29,215 nt of DNA from Hypsibius dujardini (GCA_001579985.1 LRSR01001909.1:1-29215); one strand, 5' to 3'. Shown: positions 12,001 to 20,635, counted from the stretch's first letter. Notes: a model not told the origin generated them from the letters alone. Numbers and translations: made by a program.

Positions 12001-15000
12001 AAAAGATATCCCGCGGTAACAGCTAAAGAAATACAAATTAAAATCACCAAGAATCGGCGAGATAAGTCTTCTTCCCGAATATCCCCATAGATATCATTTT
12101 TATCAGCATCTCAATCTGAAAGCAGAGGAAATTATATTTTGCACATGTTTTTTGTAGATCAAGATCGAAGTGGTTGTTTTGCACGGTACCGTGAAAAAAG
12201 CGAAAATCAGATGGTCAATTATGGCCAAAACGTGGCATCCCGGCGTATCACAGATTCCATCACAGGGTTGATATCTGTACAGCGCACGAAGACAAAACGG
12301 CGACTATATTTTTTAGTTCACATTTAAGTTTTGCTTTTTTGTTCGGCAGAAATATCTGCGTGAAAGTTGCAAAAGGAACTTACAGAGCGAGAGTGACGCA
12401 GTTGATCAGAATCACGGCCATGCTGATCCTTTCAAACCAAGTAAAAACGAAAGAGTCGATTAGACCTTTAATATTTTAAAAAATTCAGCGACCCTTTCGA
12501 ACCAAGTAAAAAACGGAAAAGTCGGTTGGACATTTAATATTCTCACAAATTTAGCGACTTGGGTAAGAACACGACATTTACCGGCTCACTGCAGTGTATC
12601 GTTTTTTTGTACGAAGCCTTGCAGAGAGGTGAGAAATAAATGCGACAATTTGTTTCTGACCTTGAAAAATAATGAAAATACTCAGACATGATAATGATAT
12701 TGTATATAAACATGCTGAATAACGTTTGATTTGTTGATATGGAAAGTTAAAATTACAGTGTATGTATTAAGAAGTTAAAGATTGTTTTCTGTCAAGGCAG
12801 GCAGACATTGGCAAGGCAGGCAGACATTGTCAAGGCAGGCAGACATTGTCAAGCAGGCAGACATTGGCAAGGCAGGCAGACATTGTCAAGCAGGCAGACA
12901 TTGTCAAACAGGCAGACATATTCATTCAATACGGACGATGTAAGTCAACACAACCGGAAAGGATGTCGCCTGTGAGTCGTGGCAGGCACGTTTGTCTAGG
13001 ATAATTGTGGCCTCCCTCGTGCGAAGACGTGGACTGTCTGTCCGTGCGCGGACAGACACTTGAATCCATCCACTTGCCATTCCTCGCAGCAGCGCCCTCC
13101 CTAGTGGCTAATGAATTCCGCATTTCTTATTCCACACACTGCTTCCTTAGGAGATTAACACTCAATCAAGTTACGCCACCGGATGCTGACATCCAACCTT
13201 ACGCACCCCATAAAACAGACATCAACAGACACAACACTCCCTCCACAGGACCCTCTAGTCCTCCTCACCCCGTCATACAGACAGACATACAAGTGGCAAA
13301 AACCTCAGACCGACTGAATTAAAGCCAACTTTTTACCGGCGCCTAGCAAAATGGGGTGGTCGGAGTTTGAGCCATTTTGGCCAATGCGTGCAGCTGTTTT
13401 TGACCACAACTGACCACGCAGTCTTCGCACAGTCGATTGGTCGATTAATTGATTGATTGATTAATTGAATTCGAATTATTTTGGCGATTCGGTTAATATT
13501 AGAAGGATTTTTTAGAAGTAGAGTTTTGTTTTAATTGTTCGTGTTAAATTATGATTCCTGCAATGCTTGTGTTAAATCAATGAATCAAACGAAGGGAGAA
13601 GCAGCTGCACGTATTGGCCAAAATTGGCACAAACTCCGACCACCCCATATTGCAGGGCGCCGGTAAAAAGTTGGCTTGAATTCGGTCAGCCAGAGATTTT
13701 TGCCACGTGTGTTATTTGCTCACAGCTGAGTGATTCTTCATGTATTTTGTCTCACATTTCGGGCATCTGCAGGGAAGGACTGTCAATGCGAACTTTGATC
13801 ACTTTTTGGCTTTTCCACCGCTTCACTAGAGAAATATGGTTATAACTTATAATCTTTATAATTGCTATAAAATTTCAGGTATTATTAAAACTGAACATTT
13901 AGAATGTCTAAAACGCCAAATTTCTATGTAACTAAATATTTATATAAATAAATATAAATATATCTAATGTATAAAACAAATATATGTATATATCAAGATA
14001 TATATAAATAGGATATATGTTCATAATCCCACTGATCAGATCATTTTATTTCACTAATTTATTAATATTATTTCAAAATTTTATTCAATGAATTGTTGCA
14101 ATTGTTTAAATTTTAAGTGAAAATTCACCCTCACAAAATGTTTTTGCCGACAAACAAGCCATAATATATGAACAGAAATTCATATTTTTGGCTGTAGAGA
14201 GTGTGTGCAGTATTCATCACGATAGGTGCGGGAGTTTTCTCCGGTCCACATGACGTAGCGCACCTTTATGTTAATATTCGATATTGAAAATAAACACGAA
14301 ACTTGTGTTTGCATTGTTCCACCAGACGACGACGGACACTCGACGTCTCCCAAAACGAGGTAAAAAGTGTTGAGTGGGCACGCAGCCTCGCCTGTGTTGT
14401 GTGCCTGATTCAGCACGGGAAGAACCATCGCGCGCGATCGATTCAAGCGGAAAACCATATCGCTACTTAACAATCACCCCCTTTCCTTCCTAGTTGGGAG
14501 GAGAGTTCGCCATAACCCTCTTCTCCCTAGCAGCCGTTTTTGGGAGGAGAGTTCGCCCATCACCACTTCCTAACGACTCGCCCGGGCAAGATCTCCCCAC
14601 ACACACTCACTCACACACATACACACACATACACGATCCATGTACTTTTTCACCCCTCACGTAATAACTCGCGGGATATGGAGAGCGCGGGAGCACTGCA
14701 AATTTGTTTGAGTATCACACATAAAACCCGGGAATACCGAGGTCCCTGTAACAGCGGCAAACACGCCGCGCTATATAGCCAAAAGGCGCAGGGGAGCGCC
14801 GCTAGTACACCAATCATTCACACATGGTTTCACAGGGAAAATAAAGATGTTTTTCATCATCAATCATAGTTGTCTCTCATGCAGACAGTCGTGTATAGTC
14901 AAACGCAGGAGCAAGGCATGCGGCAAAATCCAGGGAATCGTTAAACATAGTGCTCGACGATGATCACTTCCAACTGTCGCCAACCCGCTTATCACAACCA

Positions 15001-15161
15001 TTACAGACTGGGTGTAAATTTGTCAAGTTTATTTTAGACAAAAAATTCAATCCCTTTTGCATTCTTTTTGCATTAGTTCTCTGTCTCTCTGCCCGTCTGT
15101 CCGTCCGTTTGTCTGTTTACCTGCCTGTTTGTCTGCCTATTTGTCTGTCTGTTTGTCTGTT

Positions 15162-15227
<66 letters not shown>

Positions 15228-17649
15228 CCTAGCTATCTGATGGCACAATTTGTTACCTGCCTGTCATTCCACCCATATGCATGTCTGCCCTCTTTTTTCG
15301 CGAATATAAACTATACCCCCTCATATTCACATGATCAGAAGATGATTGGCGGGACTGTAGTCCCAAAAGGGCAACGGCTTCCAATTTGTCTTTTTCCTGA
15401 TACTATCTGTCTCAAAGCTCTACTCGATTAGCCTCGCGAACAAATTAAATCTTGGTCGACGGATAACGCCGGTCTTAAAGTCCTAATGTCGTTATGCAAA
15501 AACATTCCCGCCAATAAGGTCTCCCCGCGTCCGGCGCGTGCCTCCGTCGCACCACGCCATTACAGAGCTATACTGCAGTGTACAAGCAGGATCTTAGTGA
15601 GAGACTTCGGCGCCGCTGACAGTCAAAAGAAAGGGTCATTTGAAAGGTCTCCCTGCTTGTTAACTTCCTCCGGCCGACTTTCGTGATCTGGAGTAGCTGG
15701 TCTCTCGACTCGATCGAACTGACTGATATGAAAAGCCCTTTTATATTACTCTAAAATGATGCTTTTATAGTTTATACCATCAAGTGGAACGAGTTGATTT
15801 ATTAACCGAATGTGAGATTGCTAATGAATGACATAACTAATTAGTCGATTCGATTAGTTTCATCACATTATTTTCGCACCGAATTTAAATGAAACAAGAC
15901 TCCGCTAAAAGTATTTTTTTTCTACGCGAAGAAATCGCATCCTGATCGACGGCCCGCGATCCGTTATTCCACTAATGCTGGGGACGCAAAGGACGGGAAA
16001 GGCTCTTGGGGAAACTGGAACAGTGTGCCTGATTAAGCTCTCTGAATGCAACTACATGCATTTTCATTTCAAGCCTTAATGTTAAAAGATAAACTGAAAT
16101 CGATCAGAAAAGCGGAAATCTATCGATTCAGTTTTTACTCCTCATCAATACTCCCTATACCTAGTCCATGGAGCTGCACGTCAGGACGAGTTGTCTGCAC
16201 GTCATGACGAGTCGCTGCACGTCAGGACGAATTGTCGTCTGCACGTCAGGACGAATTGTCGTCTGCACGTCAGGACGAATTGTCGTCTGCGACATCAGGA
16301 CGAGTTGTCGTCTGCGTTTGCATTGTGCATTTTCTATGAGCTCACACACGGACAACACAGACAAAAAGCCACCCAGTCCGTCGTAGAGATTTATTTCCCG
16401 AGATTAAATATTTTACGAGATTTGTTTTAGTGTCACCTTGCTCTTCCTAAGACACTGCAGTTGTTAATAAATAAAAAAGGATAAGTCATCCAGCTTGCCA
16501 GGGCTTGTCAAACTTTTGGCAGGAAATCTGTCCGTCAAATCTTAAAATAATAATTTCTCATTTTAATGACTAACAATAAATTTTGGATAATTATTTGTTT
16601 ATTTAATACGAAATAAGTAATTTACAGTTCCATTTTTCCATTTGAATTTTTCACGCAAAAATTAGCCGAGACTATGCAGGCGTACTGATGCAGCGATGTC
16701 TGGATGAGTGTCTGGGCGTTAATTTAATGATGACCACTTGTCTGTTACTGATGACCAGTTGTCTATTGGCGGGGGTTAAAAAGCAAAAATCTGATCAAGA
16801 CGATCTTTCACTTTCTGGTGACGCAATTCACACGCGGACCAGTTCCCATATCGATTTCGATCCTGCGCTATTCAATTCTTCCCTTTTTTCCGCAATACTT
16901 CCCTGGCAGGATCGATTTTTTTCTTCGGCCAAACGAGCCGCGCGTGACTGAAATAAAAGAGCGCGGACGAAGGAACGGGGATGGGGGTGGGGGAAAAACT
17001 GAAAAGTTTCACTGCATGTTACTGATAGTGTGTCTCTGCTTGATTCGGGGGTCGATCCTCTATGGCATGCTCGCGCGGATCGTAATTAACCAACACTACT
17101 TGCGATATAAAGTGGATTTAGCCGGAAACAAAAATCACAGACGACGAGGACGGCGGCGGCGGCGTCGCCGGTCCAGCCGGAGATGTCTTGACACGGGGTT
17201 TGCGCTAATGTGAGGGATGCATGCATGGCGCGTTGGTTGGTTGCACGGGGCGTGAGAGTGACACAGGCGGCGAACCGGGGCCGGAGCCCCGGAAATGGCC
17301 AGAGGTGCTATCAGGCAAATGGTCCAAATCAATATACTCTTCATTCCGGCCCCGGTCGGCGCGTTGGGTCCACAGACACACACACACACACAACATCAGA
17401 CGTGACGTACAAACAGAGACTACACAAGTCTCTGTCAAGAACAGATTGTCAGTTAATAACTGGGCAAATCCAAATGATTGTATACTTGTCAAACATTGCG
17501 CGAATGAGGGATATCCGAACGGCGGAAGTCATCACGCACACGATTAACCGAGATTTTTCAGGCGAATTGCTTAGCATTTCTAACACTTATACCACCCACA
17601 AAGATGGGTAGACGTTTCCACAGACAGACAGACAGACAGACAAACAGAA

Positions 17650-17740
<91 letters not shown>

Positions 17741-17792
17741 TAGACAGAGAGATAAACAGATAAACAGACAGACAAGTATACAAGCAGATAGC

Positions 17793-17849
<57 letters not shown>

Positions 17850-19161
17850 TAAACAGACAGAAAAACAGATAAACAGACAGCCAGAAAGACAAAGAGACAG
17901 ACACAGAGATAGGCAAACAGGCAGACACAGAGACACACAGGCACACCGAGACATAAACACACAGACTCAGAGAAACATAGAAAAATATACAGACTGTCAG
18001 GTACAAAGGCGCACAAACACATATACCTCAGACAAACAAACTCGTAGCAGACTTTATTTTGATTCACCGATCGCAGTCCGGGGGTGCTGCAGACACACAC
18101 TGGTTCTGTTCTTGTGTACACCGGAAAATACCGGGGGATGGAACAGAAGGGAGGACCAAAAAAAATTGTTCGTTAACAAATTCTCAACAACTAATCGATC
18201 AGACCTGGAATGTCACTCTCTTGTGTGCGCAATGGGAGTCTGCAACGTGAGACTTCCTCTGGCGCGTCGGCATCGGCGGCGGCTGCTGCTTCCCCATTTA
18301 CTTCGGACCCGAACTGCGCGAGGTCGCGCCGCGGAGAGAATGCGGCTCAGGGAGCCGCCCACCAGGAGGAGGACGACGACGACGAGAAGGACGAATGTCT
18401 TTTTCGTGTGTCGGTGATTAAAAATGCATGCAGCTTATTCAGATGTGTGCCATGAAGCTAACCCTTCGTGAATCACTCTCATGTATATTATAGTCAACCC
18501 GATACCCTATGGGATCAGCATTGTCCCTACTCCCTATAGCGAGACACGGCGAAGTGAATCGGACCCAAAAAGGTCACAGCAAAATGAGTGCAATAATTCA
18601 TGCAAGCAAGCTGAGACGCGAAAAAGTCAACACATTTTCTCTTTCAAAAAAACACATTTTTCCTCATTTGTGCCTGACTGATTCTCTGTCCTATTTTGCT
18701 TGACTTTCCATCGGAAAATTTGACGGGAAAAAATCCTGGCCGATGTGCGTGCAACCCTTATACATGTCTCTCCAGTCATCCTCGCCTGCCTGTGATCTGA
18801 GACGAACTTTTTTGGCCCAGGGCAACCGTCACCATCACGTCTGTTAGTTGTCCTCAAAACCGTCGTCACGATTGCCTTCGCAGAGCGACGCCATATAGGC
18901 AGCTTCTCATTGTGTGGCATGGGGTGCCGCCTCAACCGGGAGAAAGGTAGGAGCACATTCACGCTTGCCTCCTCTCGATCCTCCCCCCACGTAAGTGCCC
19001 AGCGAACCGGAAATTAACGCTGAAAAGTTGATGAGTGCTATGCGCGCCAGCGCGCGCCAGCAAGTGACCGATGACATGGCGCCTCACCCTGCAACCCACG
19101 ATGAGTGTCTAGCACCACACCAACCCTGCCCTGATATCGCGAGTCAGGACGCGATGAGACA

Positions 19162-19192
<31 letters not shown>

Positions 19193-20337
19193 CAATATAC
19201 CACGTTCATCAGCAGTAATGAGGAGAATTTTTTCTCTTGCCTAGACGTCTGCTGCTGTTGCCTGAATTCCTTGGTCGCACCCGCCTTTTGAATGTGTGGT
19301 GCTGAGTCTATGTCTATGGACCTATGACCCATGTCTGTGGCCATATCGCTGCGTACATGTGACTGTGGCCTATAGAAGTACTTATAAAGTACTTGATTTT
19401 TGGAGGCCTGTCTATAGGGCGATACCAGACGAGGTCTATATGAATACTCAACTATGAATGGCAAAAACTAAACTAAAGTAAACAAACTAAAATTAGGGTT
19501 ATAAGTTTTAATTTTTAGCTCTTAAAAAACATGTAATTAAAATTTTTAGTCACTATTGATTTAAATGGGAGAAAACAAAAATATCTTGCTAGTTAGTATA
19601 TGAGGAAGATAATTTAACTGAAACTGAACTAAAACTCTTAGTCACCACTAGAGACTAAATCAACTTAAGGAACTCCGTCATGGCGCTCTGTATACCTCTC
19701 TCAGCTGTCATATTCTCGGTACCTCGATATGCATATGGTGCATTCCCTACAATAATCAGCCGCAGCCGCGTCTTACCCAAGCTTATAAATAATTAGGTAT
19801 TATGCATCGCTATTAATGCAAAATATCCACACAAAAACGAAGACTGACGAGGGTAAAGGTAGCCGGGTAAAGAGGTACTCATCTTGATAGCATCAACCGC
19901 AGGCATATACTCCGTATCCGACTGCTCTGCCGCAGACACATGAACGACACCGGCACGAACCCCGGGAACGGCAACGGCTCCGCGGGAATGTAATCGAAGA
20001 AGGTCACCGCCTCCTCCATGTTACGGTGGTTGTTGTTGTGGTTGTGGTTGTTGCTCTCATCACCACCATTTTCAGCACCGTCACCCATACCTCCATGACC
20101 CTGCTGCGGCCTATAGGCATCGTCTTCGACTTCACCGTTAAACATCCCATCCTGCCCTTGATATTGCAGGGGAAAGTCCGTCGGTTGCTGCTGCTCGGAA
20201 ATGATCTCCGACTCCGGTGGTGGCGACGGTGCGTCCTCATCACCGGACGGTGGTAGCACGGAACCGCGGACATCATCATCATCATCAACATCATCATCAT
20301 CGGCCAGCCTCACCACATCCGCAGTATTGTCTGCCAT
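178..20337 (-). CDS. CACNA1G/H/I-like (Cav3): T-type voltage-gated calcium channel alpha-1 subunit (Cav3), 3' end beyond window
   Basis: Pore-forming subunit of a low-voltage-activated calcium channel of the plasma membrane. Exons, 5' to 3': 20337-19883, 12440-12384, 12274-12190, 12115-12048, 11973-11941, 11311-11214, 11061-10978, 10868-10781, 10471-10262, 10154-10096, 9700-9675, 9563-9471, 9330-9280, 8953-8302, 7895-7621, 7550-7399, 7142-6957, 6768-6645 (18a; alternative 18b 6301-6148), 5702-5095, 4855-4682, 4437-3913, 3598-3475, 3407-3339, 3283-3096, 3012-2886, 2541-2109, 1713-1562, 1492-1383, 1297-1167, 954-905, 813-714, 616-495, 426-178. They sum to 5958 nt, 1986 codons, with every phase matching. 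Four six-helix repeats are visible, with S4 segments carrying Arg/Lys every third residue. Pore acids are E426, E937, D1599 and D1896: EEDD, which separates Cav3 from the EEEE Cav1/Cav2 channels and from NALCN. The cytoplasmic tail after IVS6 is not in the window; vertebrate Cav3 proteins are somewhat over 2000 residues. All introns look GT-AG except intron 1 (AT-AC) and intron 13 (GC-AG). Confidence 0.96.
1040..1130. repeat. About 20-bp AT-rich tandem repeat (Cav3 intron 29)
   Basis: Four near-identical copies of a unit containing ATATATGTGTATATATAT, inside the 212-bp intron between exons 29 and 30. Confidence 0.85.
1493..1561 (-). other. Cav3 intron 27: 69-nt intron without an in-frame stop
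   Basis: The donor is AAT|GTATGT and the acceptor CTGCAG|GAG. The length is a multiple of three, and the 23 codons contain no stop, so retention would insert 23 residues in the IVS1-S2 loop. I treat it as an intron because removing it restores the family spacing between IVS1 and IVS2. Confidence 0.7.
1747..2045. repeat. Degenerate TCTG/CCTG array (Cav3 intron 26)
   Basis: About 300 bp of TCTG-type units with many substitutions (TATG, CCGG), filling most of the intron between exons 26 and 27. Confidence 0.9.
2109..3598 (-). CDS. Cav3: Cav3 exons 22-26: domain III and III-IV linker
   Basis: IIIS1 is [21 protein letters not shown] (exon 22). IIIS2 is [14 protein letters not shown] (exon 23). 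Exon 24 has IIIS3 ([16 protein letters not shown]) and most of the IIIS4 sensor ([15 protein letters not shown]). Exon 25 has IIIS5 ([18 protein letters not shown]). Exon 26 has the turret, the pore (LSSKDGW, D1599), IIIS6 ([15 protein letters not shown]) and the basic III-IV linker. Exon 26 ends at CAAA|GTATGA (2109); this choice restores the conserved RKRQKMRAPPYY junction, while the longer open frame to 2032 is intron. Introns 22 and 23 are 67 and 55 bp. Confidence 0.95.
2633..2865. repeat. Degenerate TGTGTC hexanucleotide array (Cav3 intron 25)
   Basis: Imperfect TGTGTC units with TATGTC and CTTGTG variants; array orientation TGTGTC on plus. Confidence 0.88.
3650..3850. repeat. GACA tetranucleotide array (Cav3 intron 21)
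   Basis: GACA units on plus, the inverse orientation to most TCTG arrays in the window, becoming degenerate to the right. Confidence 0.9.
3913..4855 (-). CDS. Cav3: Cav3 exons 20-21: II-III cytoplasmic linker
   Basis: Exon 20 (174 nt) encodes a basic segment with [11 protein letters not shown]. Exon 21 (525 nt) encodes a Ser/Arg-rich stretch containing [15 protein letters not shown] and ending in [18 protein letters not shown], the conserved lead-in to IIIS1 of Cav3 channels (vertebrates have a similar Tyr-Phe-Pro-Asn motif). The middle is poorly conserved. The two exons are separated by a 244-bp intron that is largely a TGTGTC array. Confidence 0.92.
4476..4580. repeat. Near-perfect TGTGTC hexanucleotide array (Cav3 intron 20)
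   Basis: About 17 units, almost uninterrupted; one TATGTG variant near 4548. Confidence 0.93.
5095..7895 (-). CDS. Cav3: Cav3 exons 15-19: domain II and start of the II-III linker
   Basis: Exon 15 ends the linker and gives IIS1 ([19 protein letters not shown]). Exon 16 has IIS2-S3 ([21 protein letters not shown]). Exon 17 has the IIS4 sensor ([18 protein letters not shown]) and most of IIS5 ([19 protein letters not shown]). Exon 18a or 18b supplies the turret and pore helix. Exon 19 carries the selectivity motif TQEDW (E937), IIS6 ([17 protein letters not shown]) and then about 170 residues of Ser/Asn/Glu-rich cytoplasmic linker. Exon 19 donor is CG|GTTAGT at 5095; reading through would reach a stop nine codons later. 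Confidence 0.95.
5880..6075. repeat. TGTGTC hexanucleotide array (Cav3 intron 18)
   Basis: A perfect core at about 5970-6036 flanked by degenerate units. It lies between alternative exon 18b and exon 19. Confidence 0.92.
6148..6301 (-). CDS. Cav3: Cav3 exon 18b: alternative domain II turret and pore helix, longer version
   Basis: 154 nt, bounded by TTCCTTCGCAG and CAG|GTAACA, with the same entry and exit phases as 18a. It encodes [12 protein letters not shown], a longer turret with C..DDCRC and a possible N-glycosylation site (NIT), then [17 protein letters not shown]. It is clearly homologous to 18a and to the vertebrate segment ending in NFDSLLW..VTVFQ, so it is a second copy of the same exon. 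Including both 18a and 18b would shift the frame (154 is not a multiple of three), so they should be mutually exclusive. Confidence 0.85.
6645..6768 (-). CDS. Cav3: Cav3 exon 18a: domain II turret and pore helix, shorter version
   Basis: 124 nt, entered in phase 2 and left in phase 0, bounded by CGGCAG and CAA|GTATGT. It encodes [16 protein letters not shown], a short loop ending in SCPRTHFD, then the pore helix [13 protein letters not shown] that joins TQEDW of exon 19. It has three cysteines. The corresponding vertebrate segment is of similar length. Confidence 0.88.
7178..7340. repeat. TCTG array (Cav3 intron 16)
   Basis: A nearly perfect TCTG run at 7181-7226, then interrupted units to about 7340. 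Confidence 0.9.
7946..8140. repeat. Degenerate GACA array (Cav3 intron 14)
   Basis: GACA units on plus, opposite in orientation to the arrays in introns 13 and 16. Confidence 0.88.
8302..8953 (-). CDS. Cav3: Cav3 exon 14: I-II linker with gating-brake region
   Basis: The largest exon, 652 nt, about 217 residues (470-686). It opens with [19 protein letters not shown], the conserved start of the proximal I-II linker. A Cys-containing turn ([10 protein letters not shown]) and the basic helix [14 protein letters not shown] follow. In Cav3 channels this helix-loop-helix is known as the gating brake, which stabilises the closed state. The remainder is Ser/Pro/Gln-rich and weakly conserved. Flanking introns 13 and 14 carry tetranucleotide arrays in opposite orientation. 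Confidence 0.92.
9003..9175. repeat. TCTG/TGTGTCTG array (Cav3 intron 13)
   Basis: TCTG units with some TGTG interruptions, about 53 bp from exon 14 inside the GC-AG intron. Confidence 0.9.
9280..12440 (-). CDS. Cav3: Cav3 exons 2-13: domain I (IS1-IS6)
   Basis: IS1 is [17 protein letters not shown] (exon 2). IS2 (IFAFFTIEMLIKM) spans exons 3-4. IS3 (NRLDCFIVV) sits in a 33-nt exon 5. IS4 (exon 6) has the sensor [17 protein letters not shown]5 begins in exon 7 ([14 protein letters not shown]). Exons 8-10 encode the long extracellular turret, with cysteines and possible N-glycosylation sites (NIT, NNT). Exon 11 is only 26 nt. Exon 12 carries the pore helix and selectivity glutamate E426 (SLEGW). 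Exon 13 gives the end of IS6 ([14 protein letters not shown]). Exon 13 ends CAG|GCAAGT, a GC donor. Introns here range from 74 to about 630 bp, and intron 5 carries the 83-bp minisatellite. Confidence 0.95.
9806..10058. repeat. TGTGTC hexanucleotide array (Cav3 intron 10)
   Basis: A perfect core at about 9826-9905 followed by degenerate units; the array ends close to exon 10. Confidence 0.92.
10530..10700. repeat. Degenerate TGTGTC array (Cav3 intron 8)
   Basis: Imperfect TGTGTC units with TATCTG and TGCCTG variants. Confidence 0.87.
11391..11890. repeat. 83-bp tandem repeat, six copies (Cav3 intron 5)
   Basis: The phrase CAGACAATGTCTGA recurs at 11398, 11481, 11565, 11648, 11731 and 11814 (position of its ATG), a period of 83-84 bp. 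Units include CCCTGCAACGTTACGGACTT and are about 90% alike. Each contains CAGACA and TGTCTG as inverted arms around one base. The open frames through it are repeat artefacts. Confidence 0.93.
12425..12557. repeat. 66-bp tandem duplication spanning the end of Cav3 intron 1 and the start of exon 2
   Basis: Copies at about 12425-12491 and 12490-12557, both with CGAACCAAGTAAAAA or CAAACCAAGTAAAAA and TTTAATATT, roughly 80% alike. On the minus strand each copy contains TTTTTAC followed by TTGGTT, the proposed AC acceptor plus the first exon bases. Confidence 0.88.
12558..12793. other. Cav3 intron 1 sequence, no feature seen
   Basis: Unremarkable AT-rich intron sequence between the duplicated acceptor and the next minisatellite. 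Confidence 0.5.
12794..12920. repeat. 18-20-bp minisatellite, about seven copies (Cav3 intron 1)
   Basis: Units of the type GGCAGGCAGACATTGTCAA, alternating full units with units lacking one GG. The right end fades at AACAGGCAGACATATTC. Confidence 0.92.
13288..13712. mobile_element. Inverted-repeat element C (MITE-like), about 425 bp
   Basis: Arms at 13288-13398 and 13600-13712 are inverted copies of each other, about 85% alike, including GCCAACTTTTTACCGGCG and ATGGGGTGGTCGGAGTTTG. The outer 30 bp (AAGTGGCAAAAACCT ... GACTGAATTAA) match the ends of elements A and B. The 200-bp centre is AT-rich and has no transposase. Exact ends and target duplication are not clear. Confidence 0.82.
13713..15079. 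other. Cav3 intron 1, AT-rich stretch and a short direct repeat
   Basis: 13850-14120 is AT-rich with ATATAT runs. TGGGAGGAGAGTTCGCC occurs twice, at 14495-14511 and 14541-14557. A CA/CACT-rich run lies at 14599-14635. No exon seen. Confidence 0.5.
15080..15237. repeat. TCTG tetranucleotide array (Cav3 intron 1)
   Basis: TCTG with TTTG units, orientation TCTG on plus. Confidence 0.9.
15238..16176. other. Cav3 intron 1 sequence, no feature seen
   Basis: No recognisable exon, repeat array or element. Confidence 0.45.
16177..16314. repeat. 24-bp minisatellite, about six copies (Cav3 intron 1)
   Basis: Core CACGTCAGGACGAATTGTCG repeated, the three central copies nearly identical and the outer ones diverged. 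It gives open frames on both strands that are repeat artefacts. Confidence 0.92.
16315..17617. other. Cav3 intron 1, mostly featureless
   Basis: A GC-rich CGG-type run at 17146-17180 and a short CA run near 17378-17391. No supported exon. Confidence 0.45.
17618..17960. repeat. GACA tetranucleotide array, about 340 bp (Cav3 intron 1)
   Basis: GACA with AACA variants on plus, the longest array in the window, in inverse orientation to the TCTG array at 15080. Confidence 0.93.
17961..19882. other. Cav3 intron 1, 5' part
   Basis: Contains a CA run (19160-19191) and a GC-rich, low-complexity, coding-like stretch (18246-18400). The segment 19460-19680 is AT-rich. No exon could be supported. Confidence 0.4.
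19883..20337 (-). CDS. Cav3: Cav3 exon 1: cytoplasmic N-terminus and start codon
   Basis: The ATG at 20337-20335 is the first in frame after a TAG stop at 20406-20404, and it is followed by G, so the start is well supported. The 151 residues begin with an acidic stretch (Asp runs around residues 12-21), then Pro/Ser- and Asn/His-rich low-complexity sequence encoded by CAT and GTT-type trinucleotide runs. It ends with the conserved Cav3 pre-IS1 segment: [16 protein letters not shown] followed by [13 protein letters not shown]. The reading frame hits TGA directly after the proposed splice point, so the exon must end near 19883. The donor is AAG|ATGAGT rather than GT. The low-complexity N-terminus is unlike vertebrate Cav3 and only the last 35 or so residues are alignable. 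Confidence 0.9.
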
Positions 20338-20631
20338 GTATGAATAATAATACCGTTTAAGTCGTCCGTTCTCAATGGCAACGGTCAACCGTCCGTCTCC
20401 GCCCTACGGCCGTACTCCTCGTCCGTCGAGCAACAACTTTCGTATAGATCCCAGCAGCAGCTGCAGCAGCACGATGATGACATGACAAATAGTAAAGCGA
20501 ATTTCCATATAAAAACTATGAAACACTCAAGGTGGGACTGAGTCTCCCTACTCCCGAGAAGAGAGATATAGGCCACTACAGAAAATGGGAAAGAGGATAG
20601 CCCGCTTCTTTGTAGGACAGGATGTGGATGC

Positions 20632-20635
<4 letters not shown>

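Larger units (their letters stand above)
12441..19882 (-). other. Cav3 intron 1, 7442 bp, apparent AT-AC intron
   Basis: The intron starts ATGAGT (19882-19877) and ends TTTTTAC (last base 12441). Joining these gives [14 protein letters not shown] in the correct phase (2+1). No GT or AG pair near either border restores the frame: the nearest GT after exon 1 lies beyond an in-frame TGA, and there is no AG in the 25 bases before exon 2. The donor resembles a U2-type site with G1 changed to A, not the U12 ATATCC consensus. The intron holds two minisatellites, two tetranucleotide arrays and one inverted-repeat element, all listed separately. Confidence 0.75.

Noticed and set aside
12784-12920. CRISPR-like array
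   Set aside because: Units are contiguous tandem repeats without unique spacers, in a eukaryotic intron.
13315-13682. TGAATT as a 6-bp target duplication around a 356-bp element
   Set aside because: The inverted symmetry continues outward past TGAATT for about 30 bp on both sides, so these bases are inside element C.
17558-18121. Open frames over the GACA/TCTG arrays on both strands
   Set aside because: Tetranucleotide repeat artefacts with Cys-Leu-Ser-Val or Asp-Arg-Gln-Thr periodicity.
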